A stretch of DNA of 64,000 nt from Flammulina velutipes (Eukaryota > Basidiomycota > Agaricomycetes > Agaricales > Physalacriaceae), in NCBI GenBank assembly GCA_011800155.1, contig CM022375.1, positions 682,001 through 746,000 of the forward strand, given 5' to 3'. The position numbers and the translations under genes are program-made. Below the pieces are notes generated by a model, which saw only the letters and a program-made list of their open reading frames with translations, was not told where the DNA came from and did no database searches. Shown here piece after piece: positions 20,509-32,068 of this stretch (its first letter is position 1; each line of letters starts with the position of its first letter).

Positions 20509-23500
20509 TTGAACGCGTTCTCATGCGGGAGACACCCTCCTACACTCGAAATCTCGAACACACCATGGCAACACAGCACTGTATATAATGTGCATAGCCC
20601 CAACCCCACTGTAAACCCCTCTAGTTATTCCACCACCCCAACCCTCCGTGTTTCCTCTTCTACCACCGACCAGCGCTCAAACAAAGAGAACGAGACCCAG
20701 GATACAAGACACCAGGAGATAGGAAACTCTCTCAATGGTACTCGTGAGGTTCTTTGCCCTCGATGCTTTTCTTGGATCAAACACGGACGCGACGGGAAGT
20801 CATACCGCAATTTGGAGAGTCACTGGCTGAGTAAAGCCTGTACTTTGCAGTCAGGTGAGTAATCAAGACCACCTCGTCTTCTGAGACTAATTAGTTTGCT
20901 TAGACAAATGGACCAGTTTGCGATCCTCTCAACATGCACCGTCTCCCATCTCATCTTCCACATCCCAGCCTCTTACGGAATCGCATCCTTGCAGTGGAAA
21001 ATGCTACCTCTGGGATATCGGCTCTCCATATACCACGTATCCATTTCCCCGTCATGACCCCCAGTCCAAACAGGATCCTGGGTACACGCTACTATCAGTC
21101 GACGTCAATCACATCTATGTTCGCTCTCGCAGGTGCACCATGTCCTTACCCAGTGCAGGCGCGGGGGGTACCTGTTCCTCCTGTGCGGCTCTGGTACCTG
21201 CACTCGATCTGGTCAAGGATGGAGCCCGCGCCCCATCCGGGAAACGGTCTGTGAATTCTCTTAGCCACGCGCAGATCGCAGACAAGGCTCTACGGTTAAC
21301 TAAAAAAGCAAACAAGTTGAAGAGAGACGTAAGTGTAATTCCTCTTCCCCATGTTCATTAGCTTACAAGATTACAGGGTGTCAATACGACACGCGACTTA
21401 GCTACGGCATGCAAGAAGCTAGAGGTTTACGAGGCGTACCATCACTTCTTAGGAAAGAACGATGTCCCAGGACTACCTCGCTTGTTTCGCATCGCAGACC
21501 GGCAGGGTTGGAGTATTGGGAAACTGTACCAGAGGACGAACGATGTCATTGAAGGACAATATCATCCCCATAGCTACTCCGCGTACGAAAAGGACCTCGC
21601 CATCCTCACCTATGAGCTCGGTGGCGGCCCTTCGCTCTATGCGCATAACCATGCATCCACCTCGCTTCCCTCCTGTGACTGTATAGCTCCCTTGTGTCGA
21701 CGATTACAGCTTCGCATTTCTATAGGCGGTATGAAAATATCTGATATCCTCAGTAACATCGAGACACTCTTCAAGGATGCCACGCCGAACCCCCGCAAAA
21801 CTGGTATCACTTTGTGTCAGGACGAGATTGCCTGCGAGAGTCGTTTGTGTTACCTGTCAGAGACGGACGAGATCGCGGGGTTATGTGAACATTCAAAGGT
21901 GTTGGGCTCGTTGAAGATGGGCGCGGACATGACAGTGGTCGATTCCGTGGCAGCGTCAGTGAGAGGGACGAAAGAGTTTCATGTTGGCCATGAGATCAGT
22001 GTCGCAGCATTTGCGAAATTTGATGGAACGGACTATGGGGCGAAACCGGTCCTTCTTCTACCAACATGCAAAAAGGGTGACTATCATGATGCCGCAATGC
22101 AGATACAAATGCTTCTGGAGGCATGGAGAATCTCCCCTTACGGGGCTCGCTTGCATGGCAATGTGTGGTCAATTGCTTCTGACGGTGATCCCAAACGTCG
22201 CCCAGCGCTTTACCTTCTCTGCGTGGTTCGGAAACTCGTTGAGACGGATGTGTTGTACAAGCATTTGGGACGCCTTCGTGGATTGAATTTGTACTGCGGC
22301 CAGAATTTCGAGACTGTCGCTTTTGACTGGAAACATGACTGGAAGAGTAAGTTAAACCCCATTCTGATTATCATGGTCGAAGTACTTACTCCTATCCTTA
22401 GGGTGTGCTACATTACTATGTGGGCAGCAAGGCTCACTGGTAAACGGTGTCGTTATTACTAAAACGATGCTGGCGAACTGGTTAGAGAAACTCGAAGGAC
22501 ACGATTGGACAGACACAAATATATGGGCATTGTTCGACCACGGAGATCATCAGGATGTTCCACGCGCAACGACGCTCTTGTGCTTGATCTCGGATTTACG
22601 CGACCGGGACGAGGACGACATGGATCCATCCGAATATCATACATATCGCGCGTTGGAGCTCCTGGGTGAAATGTTCGCTGGACTTGTAGAGCCCTTCATT
22701 CTCCTCCACCTCTCCCTCACCGAGCAAATCATACGTCTCGTCAAGTTTGCATACATCGCGTTCGCCCTTTTCCGAAAACACGAAACATCATTCATGCCGA
22801 ACCAGCTTTACGGGGACCTTCAGTGTATGGTTAAGAATGCAATCTTCATGGTCAAGGAACTGAACCCCGCCTACAAGGTTTTCCTTTGTCTTCTCGGTGA
22901 CGACGTTTTGGAGGTGCTTTTTGGGAGGGCACGGATGATTGGGGGACACGATCCCAACGTGGATGTGGAGCAGCTGAGAGAACGCTTCGCATCTGCCTTA
23001 CGCTGCGACGAGATCTTTTCACGCCATCCCAATCTAGAGATGCGCCCACGACGTCTCAACATCGAGCGAACCGCCTCATCTGACCACTATTCACCTCGGC
23101 ATTGGACGGGAGAGCTAGAGGCGAGCTCTTGTGACCTGGAGTTCTGCTTTAAAAAGGGCGAGGAAGAGGCATCAGCGTGTCTACAACGAGCTGGATGTCC
23201 CATCGACTTCGAGCAGGCATTCAGCCAGCCCGGCGTCGACTTGATGCGTCCAAACGGCAACCGTTATCCGGGATTATCCAAAGAAGCAGATCGTTCAATC
23301 GTCAACGCCGCTCAAGAACTGGACGTCAACACTTCAGCGAAGGAAGTCTCAGGTGATCCTGACCCGGAGACCACTCTTTCCGATGCAGCGAAGATTTTAT
23401 CATTCGACGGAGAAGCGGCTCTCGCTGCAGAAAAGAAGGAAGCAGCTCAGGAGGACGCTAGTGCTTTACCACATTCCATTTGGATGAGACTCGATGACAG

Positions 23501-23923
23501 AAACAGCTCTAAAGGTGTCCACAAGAAGACCATCTTGCGCCAAAAGATGAACCCCAACTTTGACTTGGACCATCACAAAAGCCATGATCGTCTCCTTCGA
23601 GTGCGCACTTTCACTGGTAGTGGCGATGGATGGGATCATTCTGTGCATAACCTACAAAACAAAATGAACGAAGATACCTTCGCAGTTGGTGGCCTGTTTG
23701 CCTCTCTTGTCGCAGTCAACGACCTAGATAGTTCCCTCGCGATTCTCCAATGCACAACCATACGCACATCGTCTGGGTCTTTGTTCGCGGTTCCTTTTGA
23801 CGAAATCTCCCTCCCGCATTCCCGCTACGAGCTCTCTGGGCAGGTTCTTTCACTCCTCCCGAGCCTCGCGGATGGCAAACTAATTTGGGACTGGCCGGCA
23901 ATTCCAATCGAGTTCGAGTCTTG
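20509..23923 (+). CDS. P-element/THAP9-like DDE protein (copy 1)
   Basis: Four exons whose phases all agree: 20509-20854, 20904-21328, 21377-22346, 22402-23923 (introns 48-55 bp, GTGAGT/GTAAGT..AG). The start is uncertain because no ATG lies between 20509 and the zinc finger. Parts in order: a finger CPRCFSWIKHG..HWLSKAC; a Cys-rich block (GTCSSCAAL); a Leu/Lys coiled coil; then an RNase H-like core with Asp in LCQDEIACES, Asp in IASDGD, D.KH..K in AFDWKHDWK, and Glu in LEVLFGRARMIGGH. The last resembles the E.FF...R..GG block of P-element/THAP9 transposases. The frame stops at TGA 23921-23923, but the same frame stays open for another 94 codons. Likely a domesticated or mobile transposase relative; activity is not provable here. 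Confidence 0.68.
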
Positions 23924-24205
23924 AAAGAAGAAATCTGCGAGTGCAACAGCATCTGTCACTCATATTCGCAACCTCAAAGTAACCGTCAACGGCTGTATAA
24001 CTCTGCCCCTACATCGTGATGAACTAACAGCGATAGCTGTGGGGAATCTACCACCTTCCGTCGCGTTTTTACTCCAAGGACGCGAGGAGACGTGGCGCTT
24101 TACGGAGGAGAGCCTATGCGAGATGGAAAAGGAACTTCGACAGCGTGCTAGTGGCGACGACGGAATTCGTGAGGAAATCCCTGTCTGCAACAAGGTCAGA
24201 GATCA

Positions 24206-25298
24206 TCAGCAAGTTCAAAGGTCCGTAATCGGTGTAATATTACGCGTTTTATACACTTTACACCATTACACCGAGCCGTAATATTATAAGGTACATACGA
24301 AATATTACGCCTCAAGTGTAATCAGTTACACTATCATTATACACCACTTTACACGTCCTTTATACGCGTATACACGAGCTATACGCTAGGTTTATACTGC
24401 ATTTATACCTTCTTTACGCACTCATTAGACATATACAGTATGACTCGAGGGGGCGGGTAGAGCAATAAAAGAGCGGGGGAATCAATATGCATTGCAGAAG
24501 GTATAGTATGCTACAGGAATAACTACGGGCAACACCACATCCATTCCCTCTCCTACTGGCTAATTCACACCACCATATGGTCCATATCCGCTCCCTAGTT
24601 GCCACTCCATATCTACGTGCTCGACGTCCGCTGCTCCGATGGCCTAGGAAACGTTAGCAGGGAAACAATGGCAGAGCTCAAACATGAACGTACATGGTAA
24701 GTCTCATACGCAAGGCCAGATAGTGTTAGTCGCGCTGAGGTGCGACGGAGGAGGGCAGCGGGCCTTGGTGGCGACTGTCAACCATCGTCTGGAACGCCAA
24801 GTTACACGACAATGTCACAACAGAGAAAGGAGCACGTACTTGATTGTCCCGTGCATCTCCGTGTCGCCGTCGCCGTCGTCCATGATGAAGGCAGATGAAG
24901 GAAGAAGCCAGAAGGCGACGAAGCGGTGCTCCAAATTTGGCGCTCCGCATAATCAACCAGACACGTGATCCTTCCGAATCAGTCAATGATGTCACGAATG
25001 GACTTGGTGCAATTTCTCTAGAATTCGCCGTCTTGCCAGTTCTACTCGTTGGTCAGTCAACCTATCATCTGAATGTCCTAGGCTCACGGCTCTTCTCGTT
25101 TACGCGTGCTGAAGCAACATGCAACGAAAACTTTTCCGAAAAAAAAAGTCTGAAGTGTAATAATAGATGAGGGTATAATCACCGTAAATCCATAATTGCT
25201 GTAATCCATGTGTAATTTGGGGAGCCATTACACGAGATTACACTATTACACTGATTACACAGGCAATTACACCGATTACAGACCTTCAAAGTTGCTGA
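24206..25298. mobile_element. Non-autonomous TIR element C (GTAATATTAC subterminal repeats)
   Basis: 1,093 bp; left end TCAGCAAGTTCAAAGGTC, right end the near complement (ACCTTCAAAGTTGCTGA), with A before and T after. Both ends are crowded with GTAATATTAC / GTGTAAT / ATTACAC motifs. The centre (about 24430-25140) has no convincing ORF. It separates the P-like gene region from the DUF6589 gene. Confidence 0.8.
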
Positions 25299-25362
25299 TG
25301 CCCATTTAAATTACAATACACCATTTTTTTCACTGAAAGCTCCATTTGACGTGTTCTCGACC

Positions 25363-28300
25363 ATGTTCAAGCGCAAGCACGACGTTAACGATGGCGAAGC
25401 CTTTGATGGATCGAGTCCTACCCAAACTGAACCTGGAGAACCGTTACCGAAGCGACAGACGCGTGGCTGTATGTACACCGCGCCCACAGAATACACATGG
25501 AGCTCCAGCCCCGCGATCAACCAATCTGACTCACCTCCTGACGTGGGGGTACTCAATCAAGACAATTGGGACACACAGGAAGGTCGGCATGAGTCCGACG
25601 TGCACACTCCGACACCACCTCATTCCCCTTCCCTGGATAATCCTTTGGAGGCAGGACATGCGAGTCCGAATCCATTTGCTTCTCCAGGAGATACAACTCA
25701 TTCCTACTCTAATCTTTTCCGTATTGCTCGTTCCCAAACCTCTTCTCCTGATGCAGATCAACTTCCATCTGCCTCGTCTCCAACTACTCTTTCAGACGAC
25801 ATTCGTACTCCCTCTTCGCCTCTACGAAATCGAACATACACTCAGGATGATTTTTCGCCTTCCCTTCTACTGCCACCGTCACCTGGACCATTCGCTTCCC
25901 CCTCGGAATACGTAGTCCTCACCACATCTCATACACAAGTCATGGGCCCTCTGGATACCTCCGAATCGACGGGCTCACCTGAGCCACACATGGCGCCGCA
26001 TCCTGTACCAAGGGTTTCAGTTTTATCCTCATCATCGCGCTCTTTTATCGCCGTTGACACTGAAGTCAGCCCAGCCAAAGGAAAAGGCACTCTAGGAGGA
26101 CGCCCCCACAATGTTAACCGCGAGCGAGAACAGTGGCGAATCGAGAAAGAGAAAGAAGATAGAGAGGTGCGTCTCTCTGAGGCGCGAAAGAAAGATGTGG
26201 AGGCGCGAAAAGAGATAGAGAGATCGCGTCGTGTTGAAGAGACAGAGGCTGTCAAGAAGTTGTTCGAGCTGGCCTGTTCGCCAGTTGAGCTGGGTGGACT
26301 GGGCTTCCGTAGTGTCGCACACGTATTCTCCTCTATCACGCTGCCTGGACTTGATCGCCAACTGTCTGCCAACCTCACTCGCTGGTGCCAGGATGACGGA
26401 CTCTCATTTATCCAAAGTATGTTTGATCGTGCACCTGTTCTACGCGACGAAATCTTCGATCAAGAGGTTGTCAACTGTCTGGAAACGGAAGGTCGAGCTA
26501 TTCAAGACCTCTTTACACGGAAATGGTTCACCGATGATCGTGACCTCCTCAACAACTTCGACATGGCGGACTTAGGTACCGAACTGGAGAATAACATCGC
26601 GCCGGAGCTTTTCAGGCTTTTACACACAGTTACTGGGAATAACGGCGAGGACTCCGTAAGGAATCGGTCTCTGGTGGGGCTACTTTCTTATCCATCTGTG
26701 AATTACTTGCTGATCATGGATTCCCTAGGTGTTGACCTGCATGTGTGCAATGATCAGCATCCTGCGATCCCAGAAAGCCAATGATTTCCAAGTCGTGATT
26801 GGCTTGTTCTTGCTTGGGTCTGGAGCTTCAAAACGCGAGATTGCTGTTCTTGCGCATGCCGGTTTGACGATCTCCTACACGTCGCTCCTCGAGCATGTCC
26901 GTGACCTCTCCAAAAGCATGACGCTGCACTACCAAACTGTTATTAAAGAGTGCATGTGCGAGCTGGTGTGGGACAATATAAATATCGCCCACCGTATCTC
27001 CGAACAACGCCTAAATAGCAAGAACCATTTCGACAACGGAACGGCGGCTAGTTTGATCATATTATATGGAGACGAAGAAAACCCACGTCTCCCTCACGGC
27101 TATATCCCCACATCCCTCAAACCATCCCGAACGACTGCGAAACCCATATTTGACTGGAACGCCAAGGATACCCTCCCTACCCCGACATCCGCTCGACAAT
27201 TTACATCTAATTGTCTCTGGCAACTTCGACGACTTGCAATCAGCCACATCCCTGGACTAAAACGGCTCGAGAAGGACTTCGAAGCATGTCCAGTTGTTGA
27301 CCAAATTCCAGTGCACAAGACAGAACAGTACGCTGTACCGGCAATGCACAAGGAGGAGTCTACCATCGACGGAACCATAGATGTCGGTGATACGCTGTAT
27401 GAGCACATTGGAATGACAGATGTCGCATTGGAGGAGCATGGTCTGCTTCTGCGTCATGGAGATCTATTAACACATCTGCTCAAGGATATGGTATGTTCTG
27501 CGTGTCTGCAACTCTCTGAACCTTATTTTTAACGCCTCCGCAGGTCGCAGCGGCACGCATCAATAGCACGGGAACTTTGGAGGGGCAGCGCGGCAGCCTT
27601 GAGGTTTGGGGCTTATTTCATGCCAAGATGGAGGGTGGCCGAATGACGGTGAATGAGCATTGGGGCAAGCCTAATAGCCCTTGGGCCGGTGGTCTTTGGT
27701 GGGAGAATTCCAAGATCCTCAAACGTCGACATATGACAGCGGGATGGAAAGGCAAGAAGGCTACCCCGTGGAAGGATGCTCACGAACTCGTCAACATGTC
27801 TCTTCCTGCTCACGTTGTTGATGCATTTCGCATCCACTGTCGTCACGAGGAGTTCCCTCTCTGGGCAGAGCATGCATCTATGGAAGAGTTTACACGGGTA
27901 TCCCAGCGGGTGTATGACGAGCTCTTCTCCTCCATCAAAGCTGAAAAGCTACGAAAGTTGGATGACAGTGTCCGGGACCACACACTCGAGAATGCTATTC
28001 TCTACAACCGTGACGCTCTTTTCTACATCGAGTTTGTCCACGCTATCAAGCATGGAGATATTGGGCGTGTCGTCAATGTTCTCAGTGTCTGGATGGTGAT
28101 GATGCGGACGGTTTCTACAATGCCGAAGTATGCGGATGCTATCTTCCACCTTCTTGCGCAGATAAAGAGGTATGATCCCAAGCTTCGGTGAGTGTCTCCA
28201 TCTCAATGAGAGGTCTGCTCTAATGTCCCATTAGCAAGGTCGTTCTACACAATTGGCTGGTCAACCTGACGGGCGCTTTCGACGGCTTTAAAGAGGTCGA

Positions 28301-28871
28301 TCTGCTGCAGGAGCATCAAAACTTCTGGCTCAAGATTATCTACGCAGCGAAGGGTGTCAACAAAAGCTGGAGCTGGTTATCGATGATCAGTGTCTGCATC
28401 TGGACTCTCCGAGATGCTATGCGGACAGTCCAACGCTCGTTCGAAATACCCGCATATGGAATACGCCACACAAGTCCAGCTACTGTCGCAGAGATCCAAG
28501 CTCTTGCTGAGGCTTTGAAGGGCGAGAAGATACAGTCTTATATCCCCCAGCGTCCAGGAAACGTGGAGATCCAGCCCGTCCGTGATCTTTTTGCAGAAGG
28601 CTCGCAGTATGCAAACAAGCGTGGTGCTTTCAAGAAGTTCACTGAGGATTCTCGCCGTGCACGGAACGTAGGAATCGTCGTCCAAGAAGATGAAGACTCT
28701 GATCTTGAGATTGAGGAGGAGCTTCATGAGGATGCCGAACAGGACCTTAGCAATGACGGACCCTCTGAAGAGGACCTTGCAATGGATGACGAAGAGAGTT
28801 ACAGCATGTTCACAGCATTGGCACAGACTGCGACACAGATGACCGACGATATATTTACAAGACTTGATTAA
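25363..28871 (+). CDS. DUF6589 protein (intact copy)
   Basis: Four exons, 25363-26655, 26729-27490, 27544-28187 and 28235-28871, with consistent phases and good splice motifs (GTAAGG, GTATGT, GTGAGT donors; 47-73-bp introns) give 1,111 residues. Residues 1-250 are Pro/Ser-rich and disordered, followed by a charged coiled coil (EREQWRIEKEKEDREVR). The conserved part contains VWDNINIAHRI, DQIPVHKTEQ, RHGDLLTHLLKDM, LFHAKMEGG and IKHGDIGRV, which I recognise as the Agaricomycete family DUF6589. Invariant Asp in DNIN, Asp in GDLLT and Glu/Asp before GDIGR could be a DDE-type active site; that is inference. The C-terminus is acidic. It converges on the helicase gene, with stop codons 22 bp apart. 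Confidence 0.85.
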
Positions 28872-28893
28872 ATTGATATGATGTTAAATCGTA

Positions 28894-31413
28894 CTACTGC
28901 ATTGAATTCTCCCACGGTTCCTCAGCCATGCGCAACTGTGCATCAGCGGCAAGTGCACAATCGAGATGTTGGTCCACAACAGTACGTAAATGGACAGCAG
29001 AATGGAATATCTGTGAGTTATCCTCGTTATAGGCCTGTGCATTGTTGAACAAAAGGTGCCAGTCCATCCGATACTGACCCACACAAGAATACTTCCGTTT
29101 CAAGGCAAATGCACGGATGTTTGCAATGGAGATTGGCTCTCGAACCGGCGAGTCGGTGCTGTAGTAGTCGGGGTAGAACTATAGTAGATATTAAGCAATA
29201 GGGAATTGAAGCTACGACAATCTTACCCGCTTGCTTGGAAGCTTGCTAAAGACCCGTGCGTGCTTGTGTGTTTTGCTGCCAATTTCATAGCTCTCTTCAT
29301 CTACAGCTTTGGAACAGCCATCAAAGACCGTCTGAAGGAGCGCTCTCATGTCCTGTGCCGCCTGCTTCTCCTGTAGTCGGCCCGCACGTTCCTGCGCCAC
29401 TTTGTCCTTGGCGGATATGAAGAGCGCTGGAAGCATCTCACGAACCTCTTGAATGGCTTTATATACATCTGATTTGTACTGTTGCAGCCAAATCCAATTG
29501 ACGTACTGTGCGATGTCATCAGGAGATTGAATGAGTATTGCACGTTCTGCAATAGTGTCCATGATATGGTCAGGAAGGAGGTTATCAGGAGTGACAATAG
29601 CTTGACCTTCCCATTCGCGGGAGTAAATCTCTGCCCGTAAGCTCTGGAGCTTATCATAGACGGTGTCATGAACGTGAGGCGGGCTTTTGGCTAGGCGCCC
29701 CGCACGAAGTTTATGTTCCCCGTCAAGAACAATAGTGTCCACAGGAAAGTCATCTGGGCTGCAGTTATCACAGCAGCGAGGATCAACTGGAAATCCGGTG
29801 TCAAGTGTCACTGGGATAAGTTAGGTAACCAAACACTAGTTTCCGTATAGAAGGCACCTTTCGTGTCGTTGTCATAATATTCATCCCATACCGTGCGTCG
29901 GCACTCGTCTGTCACCATGAAGCGTTGGAGATATTCTTTGTCCCGCTTACCTAGCACTGATGATTTGACCAGGGGGTCGCTTTCATGGTGAAGTAGAGGA
30001 ACACCATCAATGGCATCATCTGTGTGGCTCAGGCTGCTCCCAGGACTCGGAGACACATTCTCAGAATCATCAGAGTGCTCTTGGCCTAGTAGCATATCGT
30101 CTGGCATATCTTCGTTGTCGTCCTCTGCTTCATCATCTGTTACTATGCTCCCTCCATCCGGTTCAATAGCAGTATGCATGGTATAGAAGGCTTTCGTGAG
30201 GTAGGTTATTGCCTGGCCAACAGGGGCCCGTATGCGGCCTATCCTCTGTGTCAATGAGCACATTGTAAATGGTGGTTTCCACAGCACGATGCGTATAACG
30301 TGAGGAAAGTTGAGTCCCTATATAGAATCTCAGTTTGCTTCTCCTTTGTGGTAGTATGAAAACCTACCATTCCGAGAGCTTCAGTTGCAATTGCAATGCG
30401 CAGATACCCACTTGCAATTCGTTCCTCAAGAACCGGTTTACGGCTTGGACCCATTTTGCTTTCATAGAACTCGAAGACATCCTCAGGAAAGCGGCCAGTA
30501 CAATTGCGGCGGAAGAAGTCCTGTATATTATGTGCGTCGGTTCGCTTGTTGGTGTAGATTATTGTCTGTGGAATGTCCTCTGGAATAGTAGCAGTTGGAG
30601 AAATCAATGTCATGAGATCGCCATAACTGTCCTCTGGATGCTGCATCAAGCGCACTGAAAGGGCAATGTTCGGCTTCGCATTACATTGATATGGCGGCAG
30701 TCTAACTTGAGGCCTATCTTGATTTTGAGGTCCTCAATAATCTCGTCCGGCAACGTCGCTGAGGCCGCGACAATAGGTGTTCCAGATGGGAGACGCCCAC
30801 GAAGCATTCCCGGTGCGGTTGCATACTCGCCTCGGAATGTGTCAGTACCCCACTCACTGACAGCGTGGGCTTCGTCTACGACAAATGAGATGATGGATGC
30901 TTGGAAGGTATCACTCTTGAGGACGACAGTCTTGAAAGGGATGGACTCAGCCATCTCCGGGCCAATGAAGCCAACACGATAATGGCCTAGGGCGAAGTGC
31001 TGTATATACTCAGGAATAGATAGATATGTAATCATGAATAGATCACGTACTTCCAGTGTTTTGGTGAAATTATCCATGCCTGAAACGAGGGCAATGGCCG
31101 TTATACCCACAGAATTCAGTTCAGCAGCTTGAGCTTTCATCAGTGCAGTCAGAGGCCCTAGGACAAGTATAATCTTTTGGCAATCTGGGTCGACATTTCC
31201 TGGGGACCAGAAGTAAAAGAGGGGTAGATAGAACGCATAAGTTTTCCCGGCGCCAGTCGGTGCTCCCAGCACCAAATCTGAGCCAAGCAGAGTAATCTCG
31301 CCGGCCTGACGCTGGTGGGTACGCAATTGGGCTATCCCAAAAGCTTCGCAGAGGTCTTCGCAAGCATTCTTAAAGCGGGCGGGGTCCAACACTGAGGGAG
31401 GAACGAAAGGCAT
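28894..31413 (-). CDS. RecQ-like helicase with C-terminal bromodomain
   Basis: Exons 31051-31413, 30368-30999, 29858-30317, 29227-29810 and 28894-29178; introns of 47-51 bp. Walker A is LGAPTGAGKT, motif II is VVDEAHAVSEWG, motif III AASATLP, and motif VI QRIGRIRAP. A Cys cluster DECRR..RCCDNC corresponds to the RecQ zinc-binding module. RecQ enzymes unwind DNA 3'-5' in recombination and repair. The last exon reads LPSKR-FYPDYY, then DWHLLFNNAQAYNEDNSQIF, the C-terminal half of a bromodomain (acetyl-lysine reader); its Asn in AYNED matches the acetyl-lysine-contacting residue. A one-frame slip is needed near 30682, where NIALSVRLMQHP is in another frame, so this copy may be inactive or the base call wrong. 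Confidence 0.8.
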
Positions 31414-32068
31414 AGCCGTACCATAGGAGCTGGGTCTCGGATTGAAATCATTGAATTTGCGGAGACAGAATTATCATATTTGAAATCGGGCAACGGTAAG
31501 ACTCCTATTTTTTACATACCTATCGATTCAGTACCCAATATCTGGATTCTGAGACGTCGAGTTAGCGAGGTACGAGGTCGAAGAGAGCGGCGTGGCCGAA
31601 AGAGGAAAACCAGCGTGGGAAAAGTTTGACTCCCTACGGCTACGGTTATTCCGTTCCAGTCCCAATTGCCAGGTACTCGATCGACTATCATCGAGTTGGC
31701 AAAATTTGGACGGTTCGAGTCTACGCCACAGCACGAGCCGTGTCGATGGCCGCTAATGCCTTTGATGATCCGCATCACTACGGCAAGCATTCGGCTGTCC
31801 ACGGAAATCACCGTTGGGGCTAGTGTTGCTGCGAGGTGAGTTGAGGTGACCTCGAGGTGGACCGGGGTTGATGCCTCAACTCAAGGGTCCAAGTTGAGAT
31901 TGATAACCTCCAAGGTCACCTCGAGGTACGGGCAGTCGGCTTGTCGGCGTAAGCACACGTTCTCTACGTCTGGACAGGCTCATTTCTTGGAGTAGCAGAA
32001 CACTATATATTTAACATTTAGTGCAAGAATGTAGGTAATTATGAAACCAGTATAAGGAATATGAACTA
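31414..32068. other. intergenic; short palindromes only
   Basis: No ORF I can support. The decamer palindrome ACCTCGAGGT occurs twice about 75 bp apart (near 31850 and 31921), within a stretch of GAGGT/CTCAA words that may be the subterminal zone of the neighbouring hAT element. The terminal repeats themselves could not be fixed. Confidence 0.4.

Noticed and set aside
11986..25298. Calling elements A-C Helitrons
   Set aside because: Ends fit TC..CTRR and A|T insertion, but 12-18-bp inverted termini with inverted subterminal arrays, and no Rep/helicase gene, favour a TIR transposon.
25270..31500. Terminal inverted repeats around the DUF6589/helicase pair
   Set aside because: The best candidate (TGCCCATTT.. 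against TTTGAAATCGGGCA) needs several gaps and is not above chance.
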